Source: Verrucomicrobiota bacterium
GTDB lineage: Bacteria; Verrucomicrobiota; Verrucomicrobiia; Opitutales; Opitutaceae
Assembly: GCA_023457715.1 (NCBI GenBank)
Contig: JAEWKR010000091.1
Coordinates: forward strand, 1-45,583
Length of the DNA stretch: 45,583 nt
Reading direction: 5' to 3'
In this document: positions 24,405 through 33,622 of the stretch, piece after piece
Numbering within the stretch: position 1 is the first letter of the stretch
Layout: each line of letters begins with the position of its first letter
The notes under the pieces: model-generated
The model's database searches: none
Seen by the model: the letters and a program-made list of their open reading frames with translations, nothing else
What the model was told of the DNA's origin: nothing
Translations under genes and position numbers: made by a program

Positions 24405-25304
24405 ATGCCCCGAGACTTCGACATCCCGTACGAACTACGTCACCTCCTCTACTTCCGCGAAGTGGCGCGCCGGCTGCATTTTCGGAAAGCGGCGGAAGCG
24501 CTGGCGGTCGCCCAACCAGCGCTCAGCCGGGCCATTGCGCAGCTTGAAGCCGTGGTGGAGGCGCGGCTGTTCGTGCGCACCCGGCGCGGCGTCGAACTCA
24601 CCCCCGCCGGCCGGGTGCTGGTGGAGCGCACCGAGCCGCTGCTCCGTGCCGCCGCGGCCATTCCCGCCGAAATCAGAGCGGTGGCGGAGGGACAGATCGG
24701 ACAGATCCGCGTGGCCTTCACCGGTTTGGCGATGGCGACCGTGCTGCCCGGCATCCTGCGGGAGTTCCATCGGCGGCACCCCCGTATCCGTTTGGAACTC
24801 ACTGAATCGCCCACGGCCGCGCAGCTGGCCGCGCTGGCCGCGGGTGAGATCGCCTGCGGCTTCTTCCACCCCGATGCGCCCTCGGCGACGATTCGGACGC
24901 GGGTGTTGCTGAAAGAAAGGAACGGGCTGCTGCTGCCGGCCTCCCACCCTCTGGCGGGCAGGAGCGAACTGCACCTGCGGGAACTGGCGGATACGCCCTT
25001 CGTGCTGTTTCCGCGGCTCCATAATCCCGGCTTCTACGACCGCATCCTGGCCGCCTTCGCGTCCGCGGGAGTCACCCCGCGCATTGGCGAGGAGATCTGG
25101 CCGCGCGCGAACGGGATCGGGCTCGTTCGCGCCGGCATCGGAGTGACGTTCATCACCTCGTCCGAGGCGCAACACCTTCCGGCGGATGTCGTTTACCGCG
25201 GCCTGACCGGACCGGCGCCGGAGAGCCGGCTGGTGCTGGGCTGGCGCGCGGGCGGCGAGCCGGATCCGGCGCTCGCCGCCTTTCTCGAGGTCGCGAGTCG
25301 CTAG
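24405..25304 (+). CDS. LysR-type transcriptional regulator
   Basis: 299 residues. The winged helix-turn-helix occupies about residues 12-70 (LLYFREVARRLHFRKAAEAL, QPALSRAIAQLEAVV, RRGVELTPAGRVLVE), followed by a periplasmic-binding-protein-like effector domain (GQIGQIRVAFTGLAMATVLP onwards). LysR regulators often control the divergent operon in response to a pathway intermediate; here leuC would be the natural target, and isopropylmalate a plausible effector. That link is inference from position. The effector domain resembles the BenM/CatM-like subgroup in its length only. Confidence 0.9.
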   Translation: MPRDFDIPYELRHLLYFREVARRLHFRKAAEALAVAQPALSRAIAQLEAVVEARLFVRTRRGVELTPAGRVLVERTEPLLRAAAAIPAEIRAVAEGQIGQIRVAFTGLAMATVLPGILREFHRRHPRIRLELTESPTAAQLAALAAGEIACGFFHPDAPSATIRTRVLLKERNGLLLPASHPLAGRSELHLRELADTPFVLFPRLHNPGFYDRILAAFASAGVTPRIGEEIWPRANGIGLVRAGIGVTFITSSEAQHLPADVVYRGLTGPAPESRLVLGWRAGGEPDPALAAFLEVASR

Positions 25305-25401
25305 CCACTTTTGGATACGCGCGTCCGCGCCGGCCGGCGCGGGGCGGAAAAGACGTGACGCAGGGTTGACACCGGCAAAGGCGATGGCGGCATAGAGGGC
25401 C

Positions 25402-28400
25402 GTGGCCCGCCCCACCCCATTCCGGCTCGTATGCGCGCTTTTGCTGGCGGGCTGGAGCAGCATCGCCGCCGCCGACGCGGACGAACGCGGCCGCCCTTTG
25501 GTGCGCGGTTTCGGCCGGCTCGAGCACAAGGCGCACGCGTTGTTTCACTCCCCGCTCGTCACCGCCGAAGGCCTCTACTACGCGGGTAATCAACTCGCGG
25601 TGATGGAATTCGATGGCCGCGTATGGCGCATCCTCAAGGTGCCGCTGACCTTCTCGCGCTCGATCGCGCGCGGTCCCGAAGGCGAGATCTATCTCGGGGA
25701 CGAGGAGCAACTGGGTTACCTGCCGCGACCGACCAATGCCGACCCTGAATTCCGCTCGCTGCTCGAGCGCGTTCCCGCGGACGCCAAACCGTTCGGCGTG
25801 GTGCGGGACATCGCCGTGTGGCGGCAGGACGTCTTCTTCGCGACCGAGAAAAGCATCCTGCAGTATCACCGCCACACGGATGCCTTCACCGTGTGGCCCC
25901 TCGCCGGCGCCCACCGGAACCGGCTGCTCGCGACCCGCGAGCGACTGCTGCTGCATCGCCGCGGCGAAGGCCTCCATGCCTTCGACGGCGACCGCTGGAC
26001 CCGCCTCAGCGCCGATCCGGCCATCACGGGCGAAGCCGACGGCTTCGTGGTGCCGAGGGACGCGGAGGCGCGTGCGCTGGTCGCGGGCGTTTCCCGGACG
26101 GGTTTGTTCACGCTGGGCGCCGACGGCAGCGCTCACCGCTGGCCGACGGGTGCGGACGCCATTTTCGCGCGCACGAAGTTAATCACGGCCCGGCGGCTCC
26201 ATGACGGCGCGCTCGCGATCGGGACGGAGAGCGAGGGAATCGTCATCCTCAGTGCCGGAGGGCAGCTGGAGCGGCAGGTGACCACCGAGGGCGGCTTGCC
26301 CCACAATTCGGTCTTCGCGCTGGCCGAGGACCCGGACGGCGGTCTCTGGGCCAGCACCAATGGCGGACCGGCGCGGATCGACTGGCGTTCGGCGGCGACG
26401 TGGTTCGACCACCAGCATTCCGGAATCACGGACGCCGGGGCTTCGGATTTCGCGCGCCATGAGGGAACGTTCTATTACCTGAGCGCCGATGGTCTGTACC
26501 GGCTGGAGCCCAGCACCACGCCCGCCCGTCCCGCCCGTTTCGCGCGCGATGAGCGCGTCGATCTGCAGGTCCGGCTGAGTTCGCTGCTCACGCACCCCAC
26601 GGGGCTTTTGCTGGCCAGCGCCGCCGGGTTGCAGCGGTTGACGCCCACGGGCCTTCATCTGGTGCAAGCGGTGCCGGGCGGCCTGAAATGCCTGGCCGGC
26701 TCTCCCCGCGATCCCCGCCGCGTTTACTTCGCCACGGAGAACGGCGTCGGCACCGGATTACTGGCTGCGGACGGCACCTGGCTCGACGAAGGACTGATCC
26801 CGGGCGTGTCGGGCGAATGCGAGGATGTCATCGAGGCCGACGACGGCAGCCTTTGGATCAGCACCGTCAATCGCGGGGTTTATCGTCTCACGCGACGCGC
26901 GGAGGCGACCGGGTGGGCGGAGGCCTCGGTTGAGCTCCACTCGGTCGGCTCCGGGCTGCCGGAGGGGCACTCGTTGATCTTCCTCTGGAAAACGGGACTG
27001 GGTCTGCACTTCGACACCGCACACGGGCTCTATCGGTTTGATCGTGCGACCACCCGCTTCGTCGCCGACACCCCCCTCACCCGGTGGGAGTCGCGTCCGA
27101 TGGTGTTGAATCCCGTCGCCGCCGGTGCTCCCGACGAGATCTGGACCAACGGATTGCTGACGGACTACAAGACCAAGGAAGTGCCGTATCCCCTGCTGCG
27201 GCTGCGTCGGGACGCCAACGGCCGGATCCGGCCCGAGCCCATGCCCGTCGACGTCCACGAGCTCTTCGGGGGCTCGGGTGCACGGCGGATTTTCTGGGAG
27301 CCGGGAGGTTCAGCGGGGGACGGCGTGGTGTGGGGCAAAGGCGAGCTGGGATTGATCCGCGTGGAGACGCATCGACTCCGGGAGCGCGGGACGGAGCGAG
27401 CCCCGTTGCTGCGCGATCTGCATGCCGAGGGCCGTCAGATCGCCTTGCCGGGGGCCAGACGGCAACTTGATCTCCGCTATTCCCCCGAACCGATCACCCT
27501 GCGGTTTGCCTCCGCCCGTTTTGGCCAGCCTCAGTTCGAGCGCTTCCAGACCCGGTTGCGCGGCTACAACGATGAATGGAGTCCGCCCACCGCCCGCGAC
27601 GAAGTGGCGTACACCAATCTCGAACGCGGCCCCTATACGTTCGAGGTGCGCGCCGTGGACCCGCAGGGCCGTCCCGGACCCGCGGCAAGCCTGACCCTCT
27701 ACGTTGCGCCGCCCTGGCACCGCAGCGACCTGGCCTATGCCGGGTACGCGCTGGCGGCGCTGCTCGCGATCGGCGCCTTTGTGCACGGACGCCTGCGACG
27801 GTCCGAACGCGAGCGTCGACGGCTCGAAAGGCTCGTCAGCGAACGCACGGCCGAACTCAAGGTGGCGAAGGAACAGGCCGATGCGGCCAACCAGGCGAAG
27901 AGCGCTTTCCTGGCCAACATGAGCCACGAACTCCGCACGCCCTTGAATGGCGTCATCGGATACGCGCAGGTCCTCCAGCATTCCCCCACCATCACCGATC
28001 GCGACCGCGAGCGCGTGCGGGTCGTGCAGAGCAGCGGCGAGCACCTGCTGCACATGATCAACGAAGTGCTCGACCTCTCGAAGATCGAGGCGGGCAAGCT
28101 GGAGTTGCGCATCGCCCCCTTGCACCTGCGACAGCTCCTCCTGGACAGTGTGGCCAACGCCGAGAATCGGGCGGAGCGAAAAGGACTCACCTTGACGCTC
28201 GACCTCGCTCCGGACGTCCCTGCGCAGGTCAACGGGGATGCGCAGAAGCTGCGGCAGGTGGTGGACAATCTGCTCAGCAACGCGGTGAAATTCACCGCGC
28301 GCGGCAGCGTGACGCTGGAGGTCCGGCGCGAGGGCGCGCGGACCCGCTTCGCCGTCCGCGACACCGGCGTCGGCATCACGGAAGCCGATCTGTCCCGTTT

Positions 28401-29247
28401 GTTTCAGCCGTTCCAGCAGGCCACGGAAGGTCGACCCGCCGAGCCGGGCACCGGACTCGGTCTCACCATCTGCCAGCGCCTGGTGGCGCTGATGGGAGGA
28501 GAACTGCAGGTGGCCACCCGGCCGGGTGAAGGCAGCGAGTTTTTCTTCGCGTTGCCGCTCGAAGCCTGCGCCGGTGCGACTCCTGCGACTCCAAGCCCGG
28601 CGCGGCGGGTGAACGGCTACGAAGGCCCGCGCCGGCGGATTCTCATTGTCGACGACATTGCGCTGAATCGCGCGGTGTTGGTGGAACTCCTTGCGCCGCT
28701 GGGTTTCAAGGTGCGCGAAGTGGGCTCGGGAGCGGAAGCCCTCGATCACGCGGCCGCCGTTGCCCCCGACCTGGTGATTCTCGACTCGCGCATGCCCGGG
28801 ATGTCCGGCGCCGAACTGGCGCAGCGCCTCCGCCCCGCCGGGGCCACCACCCCAAAGCTTCTCATGATGTCCGCGAGCGTGCTCGCATTCACCGCCACCG
28901 ACGCCAAAGCCGCCGGCTGCGACGACTTCCTCGGCAAGCCGTTCCGGGAGGAAGAACTCCTGGGGAAGCTCGAACACCTGCTCAACCTCTCCTGGCAGTA
29001 CACGGAAGCGACGCGCGTCGCCGCGCCTGGCCCGGCGCCCGACCGGACGGCGCCGGGAGATGCGGCCACTATTCTGCGCTGCCTGCTGGCCGCGGCCCAG
29101 AAAGGGGAAATCCAAGGCATCCGGCACCACCTCAAGGCACTCAGAAGCAGCTCCCCGGAATTCGCGGCGGAATTGGAGCCGTTGGCGGCGGCCTACCAGG
29201 TCGAGGCCCTGCATCAAAGGGTGCAAAGGAAGCTGTCCGAGTCGTAG
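25402..29247 (+). CDS. Hybrid sensor histidine kinase with propeller sensor (first paralog)
   Basis: 1281 residues from a GTG with agaggg 4-9 nt upstream. A signal peptide (about 1-24) leads to a periplasmic sensor of about 650 residues made of repeated propeller-like blades (GEIYLGDEEQLGYL, GGLWASTNGGPARIDW, GSLWISTVNRGVYRL). A Y_Y_Y-type beta domain follows (about 692-769). One membrane helix (about 775-797) and a coiled coil (RRRLERLVSERTAELKVAKE) lead to HisKA with His842 (NMSHELRTPLNG) and an ATPase domain (N-box near 955, GTGLGLTICQRLV near 1016). The receiver has Asp1128 (VILDSRMPG), and a helical tail of about 80 residues ends the protein. Such kinases commonly sense oligosaccharides outside the cell. 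It is paralogous to 29783-33622. Confidence 0.93.
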   Translation: MARPTPFRLVCALLLAGWSSIAAADADERGRPLVRGFGRLEHKAHALFHSPLVTAEGLYYAGNQLAVMEFDGRVWRILKVPLTFSRSIARGPEGEIYLGDEEQLGYLPRPTNADPEFRSLLERVPADAKPFGVVRDIAVWRQDVFFATEKSILQYHRHTDAFTVWPLAGAHRNRLLATRERLLLHRRGEGLHAFDGDRWTRLSADPAITGEADGFVVPRDAEARALVAGVSRTGLFTLGADGSAHRWPTGADAIFARTKLITARRLHDGALAIGTESEGIVILSAGGQLERQVTTEGGLPHNSVFALAEDPDGGLWASTNGGPARIDWRSAATWFDHQHSGITDAGASDFARHEGTFYYLSADGLYRLEPSTTPARPARFARDERVDLQVRLSSLLTHPTGLLLASAAGLQRLTPTGLHLVQAVPGGLKCLAGSPRDPRRVYFATENGVGTGLLAADGTWLDEGLIPGVSGECEDVIEADDGSLWISTVNRGVYRLTRRAEATGWAEASVELHSVGSGLPEGHSLIFLWKTGLGLHFDTAHGLYRFDRATTRFVADTPLTRWESRPMVLNPVAAGAPDEIWTNGLLTDYKTKEVPYPLLRLRRDANGRIRPEPMPVDVHELFGGSGARRIFWEPGGSAGDGVVWGKGELGLIRVETHRLRERGTERAPLLRDLHAEGRQIALPGARRQLDLRYSPEPITLRFASARFGQPQFERFQTRLRGYNDEWSPPTARDEVAYTNLERGPYTFEVRAVDPQGRPGPAASLTLYVAPPWHRSDLAYAGYALAALLAIGAFVHGRLRRSERERRRLERLVSERTAELKVAKEQADAANQAKSAFLANMSHELRTPLNGVIGYAQVLQHSPTITDRDRERVRVVQSSGEHLLHMINEVLDLSKIEAGKLELRIAPLHLRQLLLDSVANAENRAERKGLTLTLDLAPDVPAQVNGDAQKLRQVVDNLLSNAVKFTARGSVTLEVRREGARTRFAVRDTGVGITEADLSRLFQPFQQATEGRPAEPGTGLGLTICQRLVALMGGELQVATRPGEGSEFFFALPLEACAGATPATPSPARRVNGYEGPRRRILIVDDIALNRAVLVELLAPLGFKVREVGSGAEALDHAAAVAPDLVILDSRMPGMSGAELAQRLRPAGATTPKLLMMSASVLAFTATDAKAAGCDDFLGKPFREEELLGKLEHLLNLSWQYTEATRVAAPGPAPDRTAPGDAATILRCLLAAAQKGEIQGIRHHLKALRSSSPEFAAELEPLAAAYQVEALHQRVQRKLSES

Positions 29248-29281
29248 GGGGCACGGAGCGACGTGTTCGCCATGCCACCCA

Positions 29282-29700
29282 GATTTCGAATCGCTGGCGC
29301 TCTTCGCTACACCCGGCAGCCCGGATTTCGAATCGCTGGCGCTCTTCGCTACACCCGGCAGCCGAACGCCTTCGTGTAGCGAGGAGCGCCAGCGAGTCGA
29401 TCCGCGCATCCCACGTGTTCGCCATGCCACCCGGATTTCGAATCGCTGGCGCTCTTCGCTACACCCGGCAGCCGACGCCTTCGCGTAGCGAGGAGCGCCA
29501 GCGAGTCGATCCGCGCATCCCACATGTTCGCCACGCCACCCGGATTTCGCATCGCTGGCGCTCTTCGCTACACCCGGCAGCCGACGCCTTCGTGTAGCGA
29601 GGAGCGCCAGCGAGTCGATCCGCGCACCCCACGTGTTCGCCACGCCCACCCGGATTTCGAATCGCTGGCGCTCTTCGCTACACCCGGCAGCCGAACGCCC
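29282..29700. repeat. Tandem array of ~110-bp palindromic (BIME-like) repeats
   Basis: The left-arm word tcgctggcgctcttcgctac begins at 29291, 29333, 29443, 29552 and 29662. The inverted right arm (gtagcgaggagcgccagcga) lies in 29374-29395, 29483-29504 and 29592-29613. Three complete hairpins (29333-29395, 29443-29504, 29552-29613) repeat at 109-110 bp, flanked by two orphan left arms. Units are linked by gtcgatccgcgca...ccacgtgttcgcca. Another single copy lies at 41-110. This array fills the 535-bp gap between the two sensor kinase genes; no gene is visible in it. Confidence 0.92.
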
Positions 29701-29782
29701 AGCCGGGGGGGCCTCGTACGCATTCATGCTTATGATCGGGAAGCGTCATTGACCGTACTCGGTGGACGGGTGACACGAGGAT

Positions 29783-32700
29783 ATGCCGCGTCGGTTACCT
29801 CACTGCGTCCTTCTCATCTTCGCGCTCACCGCTTCATCGGTTGTTCAGGGTGGAGACTCGCGAGAACTCGGGCGACCGTTCATCGAGAATTTCTCCCCCC
29901 GCGACTACCGCGGACGGCCGCCGCTGTTCGCCCCGATGCTGGCGAGGGATCAGCGGATCTTCTTCGTCAGCTATGGCAGCGTCATCATTTACGACGGCCT
30001 GAAATGGGAGAACATCGATGTTTCGGATCGCCCCTTGATGCGGGCGCTGGCGCAGACCGACGGCAGCATCCTCGTGGCGCCGATCGATGATTTCGGACGC
30101 GTTGCGCGCGACGCGCAGGGCGCCTGGAAGTATTCGAGTTACGCCGAGAAACTCCCCCCAAAGGTCAAGCCGCTGGCACGCGTTTTGACGATCGCGAATG
30201 ATGGCGATGATGTCCTCTTCACCACGCCACGACACATCGTTCGCCTCAACGGCGGCGACCCCTCCAGCACGGAGGTCTGGGACGCCTTACCCTCCCAGGA
30301 CAAGGCGGTTCAACCCGCGGACGCGCCTCCACCGCCACCGGTTCTCTTCAAGCGGTCAGGTCGGCTCTTTGCCTTCCAAGTCGGGGTTGGGCTCCGTGAG
30401 TATCGGAATCGAGCCTGGGCGTTCCATCCGCATGGGCAATCCGTGCTTGGTTCCGGCGCCGCCGTGTCGCTGGATATTATCGAGGACGGGACGATCCGTG
30501 TGCTTGGCCGCGACGGCACGCTCAACGACATCGACGGAGAGGGACGCGTCCGCCCGTTTCCGCACAAGGCGGTGGAACTGCTGCAGCGCGCGGGTCCACG
30601 GAATCTCCGCGTGCGGGCCGACGGCACGACTGTCATTGTAACAGCCTCGGCAGGCACCCTTCTCATCGGTCGGCAAGGTGAGCTGCTCCATCATCTCACG
30701 GAGAAGAACGGGCTTTCCAACGACCTGATGTTCGGTTTGGAGGTCGATGCTGAACAGGGGCATTGGGTGACTCACATGAAAGGGGGAAGCCGGATTGAAT
30801 TCGACCCGCAAGTCACCCTTTTCGACCAGGCCTCCGGACCGGGTGCGACCGGCGCAAAACAACTTATCCGCCACCAGGGAACGCTGTATGCGATCTCTCA
30901 AGCCGGCTTCTACCGGCTGGATCGAGCCGACGCGGAGCTTGGTCTTCCCAGCCGATGGACAAGCCTGGCCCTGCCCAGTGTTCCCAACTTCATGTTGGAT
31001 CGATCGGGTGAGCTTGTCCTCGGACTCATTGACCAAGTGGGAGTCTGGCGCGACGGAGTCTTCCAGCCCATCGAACGACTGCCGAGCCAGGCCGTTTGTG
31101 GTGAGTGGGTCGGCGAGGACACCTTGTTGGTCGGCCTGGAGAGCACGATCCGGGTGTATCGCCGGCGCGAGGGTACTTGGCGACCGCTGTTCGACGTGCC
31201 GAAGATCGACACCGTCGTCCTCACCATAACCAGCGCCGGTCCCGGGGCGTATTGGGTGGGAACCGTCAGCCGCGGCCTCCTGCATGTCACCATTCCCGAT
31301 GACGCCACCACGGCCGCCGCGACGTCGGTGCGGGCGATCACGTCTGACGACGGGCTCCCGGATCGATCGACTCAATCGGTGATGCTCCCGGACGGCCCCC
31401 TCTTCAGTACCGGACAGGGCCTTTTCCGCTACGACGTGGCCCGCTCCCGCTTCGTTCCCGATCAGTCGATCGACATGGGACCGGGCGAGACGCTCATGAC
31501 CAAGCTCGCACATGGAGACGACACGCGCTTTCCGGCAGTCGTGGCCGTTGATCGCGACGGCACCACCCACCAGCGCGTTGGCTGGTTCGAACGATCGACT
31601 TCCGGACGATGGACGTGGAACCCCCTCCCCCTGCGCTATTTCACGCGGCTGGGCCCGGGCGGCGCGGAGGCCCTATATCTCGACACCACACAGGACCGCA
31701 ATATCCTGTGGGCAGCGGGCTCGGACGCCTTGCTTCGGATCGACCTCGCTGCGCCGCGTGTCGCGTCGTCGCCACCTTCGCTCTATCTGCGTCCGCCCGA
31801 ACGGGGCGGCGCACTGATCGCCGGACCCAATCCCGTCCTGCCTTACCGGACTCAAGCACTTCGCTTCAGCTTTGCCTGCCCTTCCTTCCGTGACCGCAGC
31901 AACGTCACCTTTCAGACCAGACTGATCGGTTACGATGAGGCGTGGAGCACGGCGAACGAGCGGACCGAAGTGGAGTTCACCAACCTCTCCGGGGGTGACT
32001 ATGTCTTCGAAGCGCGGGCGGTCAGCCCTGACACCGGCCCTGGCCCAGCGGCAACGTTCGCCTTCACCATTGTCCCTCCTTGGTACCGGAGCTCGGTCGC
32101 CTATGGGGCGTACAGCCTCGCGTTGCTTGGAGCGATCTTCGGATTCATCCGCTGGCGCACCGCCAAATCCGACCGTGAGCGGCGCCGGCTCGAGGTGACC
32201 GTCGCCGAGCGCACGGCCCAGCTGAAGGTGGCCAAGGAGCAGGCGGACGCCGCGAATCAGGCAAAGAGCACCTTCCTGGCCAACATGAGCCACGAGCTGC
32301 GGACCCCCTTGAACGGCGTGATCGGCTACGCCCAGATCCTGGGCAAGGACCCGGAGCTGTCGGGAAAGAACCGCGACCGGCTCCGGGTCATCCAGACCAG
32401 TGGCGAGCACCTGCTGCGGATGATCAACGAGGTGCTCGACTTCTCCAAGATCGAGGCGGGCAAGATGGAGCTCACCACGACGCCCTTCCACCTGCCCCAG
32501 CTCCTGCGGGACATCGCCGCGGCGGCCGGCCCGCGCTTCCAGCAAAAGGAACTGGATTTCGTCTTCGATGCCGCCCCCGATCTCCCGGACCTGGTCGTGG
32601 GCGACCCGCAGAAACTGCGGCAGGTGCTCGACAATCTGCTCGGCAACGCAGCGAAGTTCACCAGCGCCGGCTCGGTCAGGCTGTCGGTGCGGATGGCCGG

Positions 32701-33622
32701 CATGGATACGTTCGAGTTCAGCGTGAGCGACACCGGCGTCGGCATCGCCGAAACCGATCTCAAACGCCTGTTCACCCCCTTTCAGCAGGCGATCGACGGT
32801 CGCCCCCCTGAACCCGGCACCGGCCTGGGCCTCGCCATCAGCCAGCGGATTGTCGCCCTCATGGACGGGAAACTCGAAGTCGAGTCGCAGCCGGGCCGCG
32901 GCAGCCGGTTCTTCTTCGCCATCAACCTGCCGGTCATCGCCAACGCCGCCGAAAGCCGGCGCAGCAACGCCAGCATCATCACGGGCTATCATGGCCGTCG
33001 CCGGCGTTTGCTCGTAGTCGACGACATCGCCACCAACCGCGACGTGTTGCGCGACCTGCTGCAACCCCTCGGTTTCGAAATCCACGAGGCGGAAAGCGGT
33101 TTCGAGGCGCTGGCGATGGTCCCCAATCTCGCGCCCGATGCGGTGTTCCTGGACCTGCGCATGCCGGGAATGGACGGGATGGAGCTGGCGCGGCGTCTGC
33201 GGGGCCGCCCCGGCGGCGAGCGCATGAAGCTGATCGCGATGTCGGCCTCCGTCCTCTCCTTTTCCCGGGAGCACGCCTTCGCCGCCGGCTGCGATGACTT
33301 CCTGCCGAAGCCTTTTCGTGAGGACGATCTCCTCGCCCGGCTTGGGCTGGCACTGCAGCTCGAATGGATCGGCGCCGAGCATGGCGTGCGCGCGGAGTCC
33401 CGGGCCCCGTTCCCCGTCCCCGAGTCGTCGCTACGACCCGAGATCGTCGCCGAGCTGCTGACCATGACACAGCGCGGAGAAATCGGAGCTTTGCGCCGGC
33501 GCATGGCAGAGCTAAAAGGGGATCCGCTGATCGACACCCTGGAGACCATGGCCAAAGCGTATCGGATGGAACGCATACGCGAGCTCCTGGAATCGCAGCT
33601 CCCGCGCCCCCCCACTCCATGA
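29783..33622 (+). CDS. Hybrid sensor histidine kinase with propeller sensor (second paralog)
   Basis: 1279 residues with the same architecture as its upstream neighbour. A signal peptide (about 1-23) and propeller-like periplasmic repeats (DGSILVAPIDDFGRVA, PGAYWVGTVSRGLLHV) lead to a Y_Y_Y domain (about 692-769) and a membrane helix (about 774-795). HisKA has His837 (NMSHELRTPLNG). The ATPase domain has GTGLGLAISQRIV. The receiver has Asp1124 (VFLDLRMPG) and a conserved KPF lysine, and a helical tail follows. The kinase cores are nearly identical in sequence while the sensors have diverged, as expected after tandem duplication and change of ligand. The start has acgagg 3-8 nt upstream. The stop overlaps the response regulator start (ATGA, 33619-33622). 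Confidence 0.93.
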   Translation: MPRRLPHCVLLIFALTASSVVQGGDSRELGRPFIENFSPRDYRGRPPLFAPMLARDQRIFFVSYGSVIIYDGLKWENIDVSDRPLMRALAQTDGSILVAPIDDFGRVARDAQGAWKYSSYAEKLPPKVKPLARVLTIANDGDDVLFTTPRHIVRLNGGDPSSTEVWDALPSQDKAVQPADAPPPPPVLFKRSGRLFAFQVGVGLREYRNRAWAFHPHGQSVLGSGAAVSLDIIEDGTIRVLGRDGTLNDIDGEGRVRPFPHKAVELLQRAGPRNLRVRADGTTVIVTASAGTLLIGRQGELLHHLTEKNGLSNDLMFGLEVDAEQGHWVTHMKGGSRIEFDPQVTLFDQASGPGATGAKQLIRHQGTLYAISQAGFYRLDRADAELGLPSRWTSLALPSVPNFMLDRSGELVLGLIDQVGVWRDGVFQPIERLPSQAVCGEWVGEDTLLVGLESTIRVYRRREGTWRPLFDVPKIDTVVLTITSAGPGAYWVGTVSRGLLHVTIPDDATTAAATSVRAITSDDGLPDRSTQSVMLPDGPLFSTGQGLFRYDVARSRFVPDQSIDMGPGETLMTKLAHGDDTRFPAVVAVDRDGTTHQRVGWFERSTSGRWTWNPLPLRYFTRLGPGGAEALYLDTTQDRNILWAAGSDALLRIDLAAPRVASSPPSLYLRPPERGGALIAGPNPVLPYRTQALRFSFACPSFRDRSNVTFQTRLIGYDEAWSTANERTEVEFTNLSGGDYVFEARAVSPDTGPGPAATFAFTIVPPWYRSSVAYGAYSLALLGAIFGFIRWRTAKSDRERRRLEVTVAERTAQLKVAKEQADAANQAKSTFLANMSHELRTPLNGVIGYAQILGKDPELSGKNRDRLRVIQTSGEHLLRMINEVLDFSKIEAGKMELTTTPFHLPQLLRDIAAAAGPRFQQKELDFVFDAAPDLPDLVVGDPQKLRQVLDNLLGNAAKFTSAGSVRLSVRMAGMDTFEFSVSDTGVGIAETDLKRLFTPFQQAIDGRPPEPGTGLGLAISQRIVALMDGKLEVESQPGRGSRFFFAINLPVIANAAESRRSNASIITGYHGRRRRLLVVDDIATNRDVLRDLLQPLGFEIHEAESGFEALAMVPNLAPDAVFLDLRMPGMDGMELARRLRGRPGGERMKLIAMSASVLSFSREHAFAAGCDDFLPKPFREDDLLARLGLALQLEWIGAEHGVRAESRAPFPVPESSLRPEIVAELLTMTQRGEIGALRRRMAELKGDPLIDTLETMAKAYRMERIRELLESQLPRPPTP

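Noticed and set aside
25366..25396. ttgaca ... cataga as a sigma70 promoter for the first sensor kinase
   Set aside because: Spacing is 19 bp and the -10 match is poor. Transcription would start at the GTG itself, conflicting with the ribosome binding site at 25394-25398.
29282..29700. CRISPR array
   Set aside because: Repeats are palindromic with conserved linkers rather than unique spacers of equal size, and no cas gene is present.
27310..29727. 805-codon minus-strand frame ending in repeated GVAKSASD/SLALLATRRR peptides
   Set aside because: The peptide repeats are only a translation of the palindromic DNA array at 29282-29700; the remainder is antisense to the first sensor kinase.
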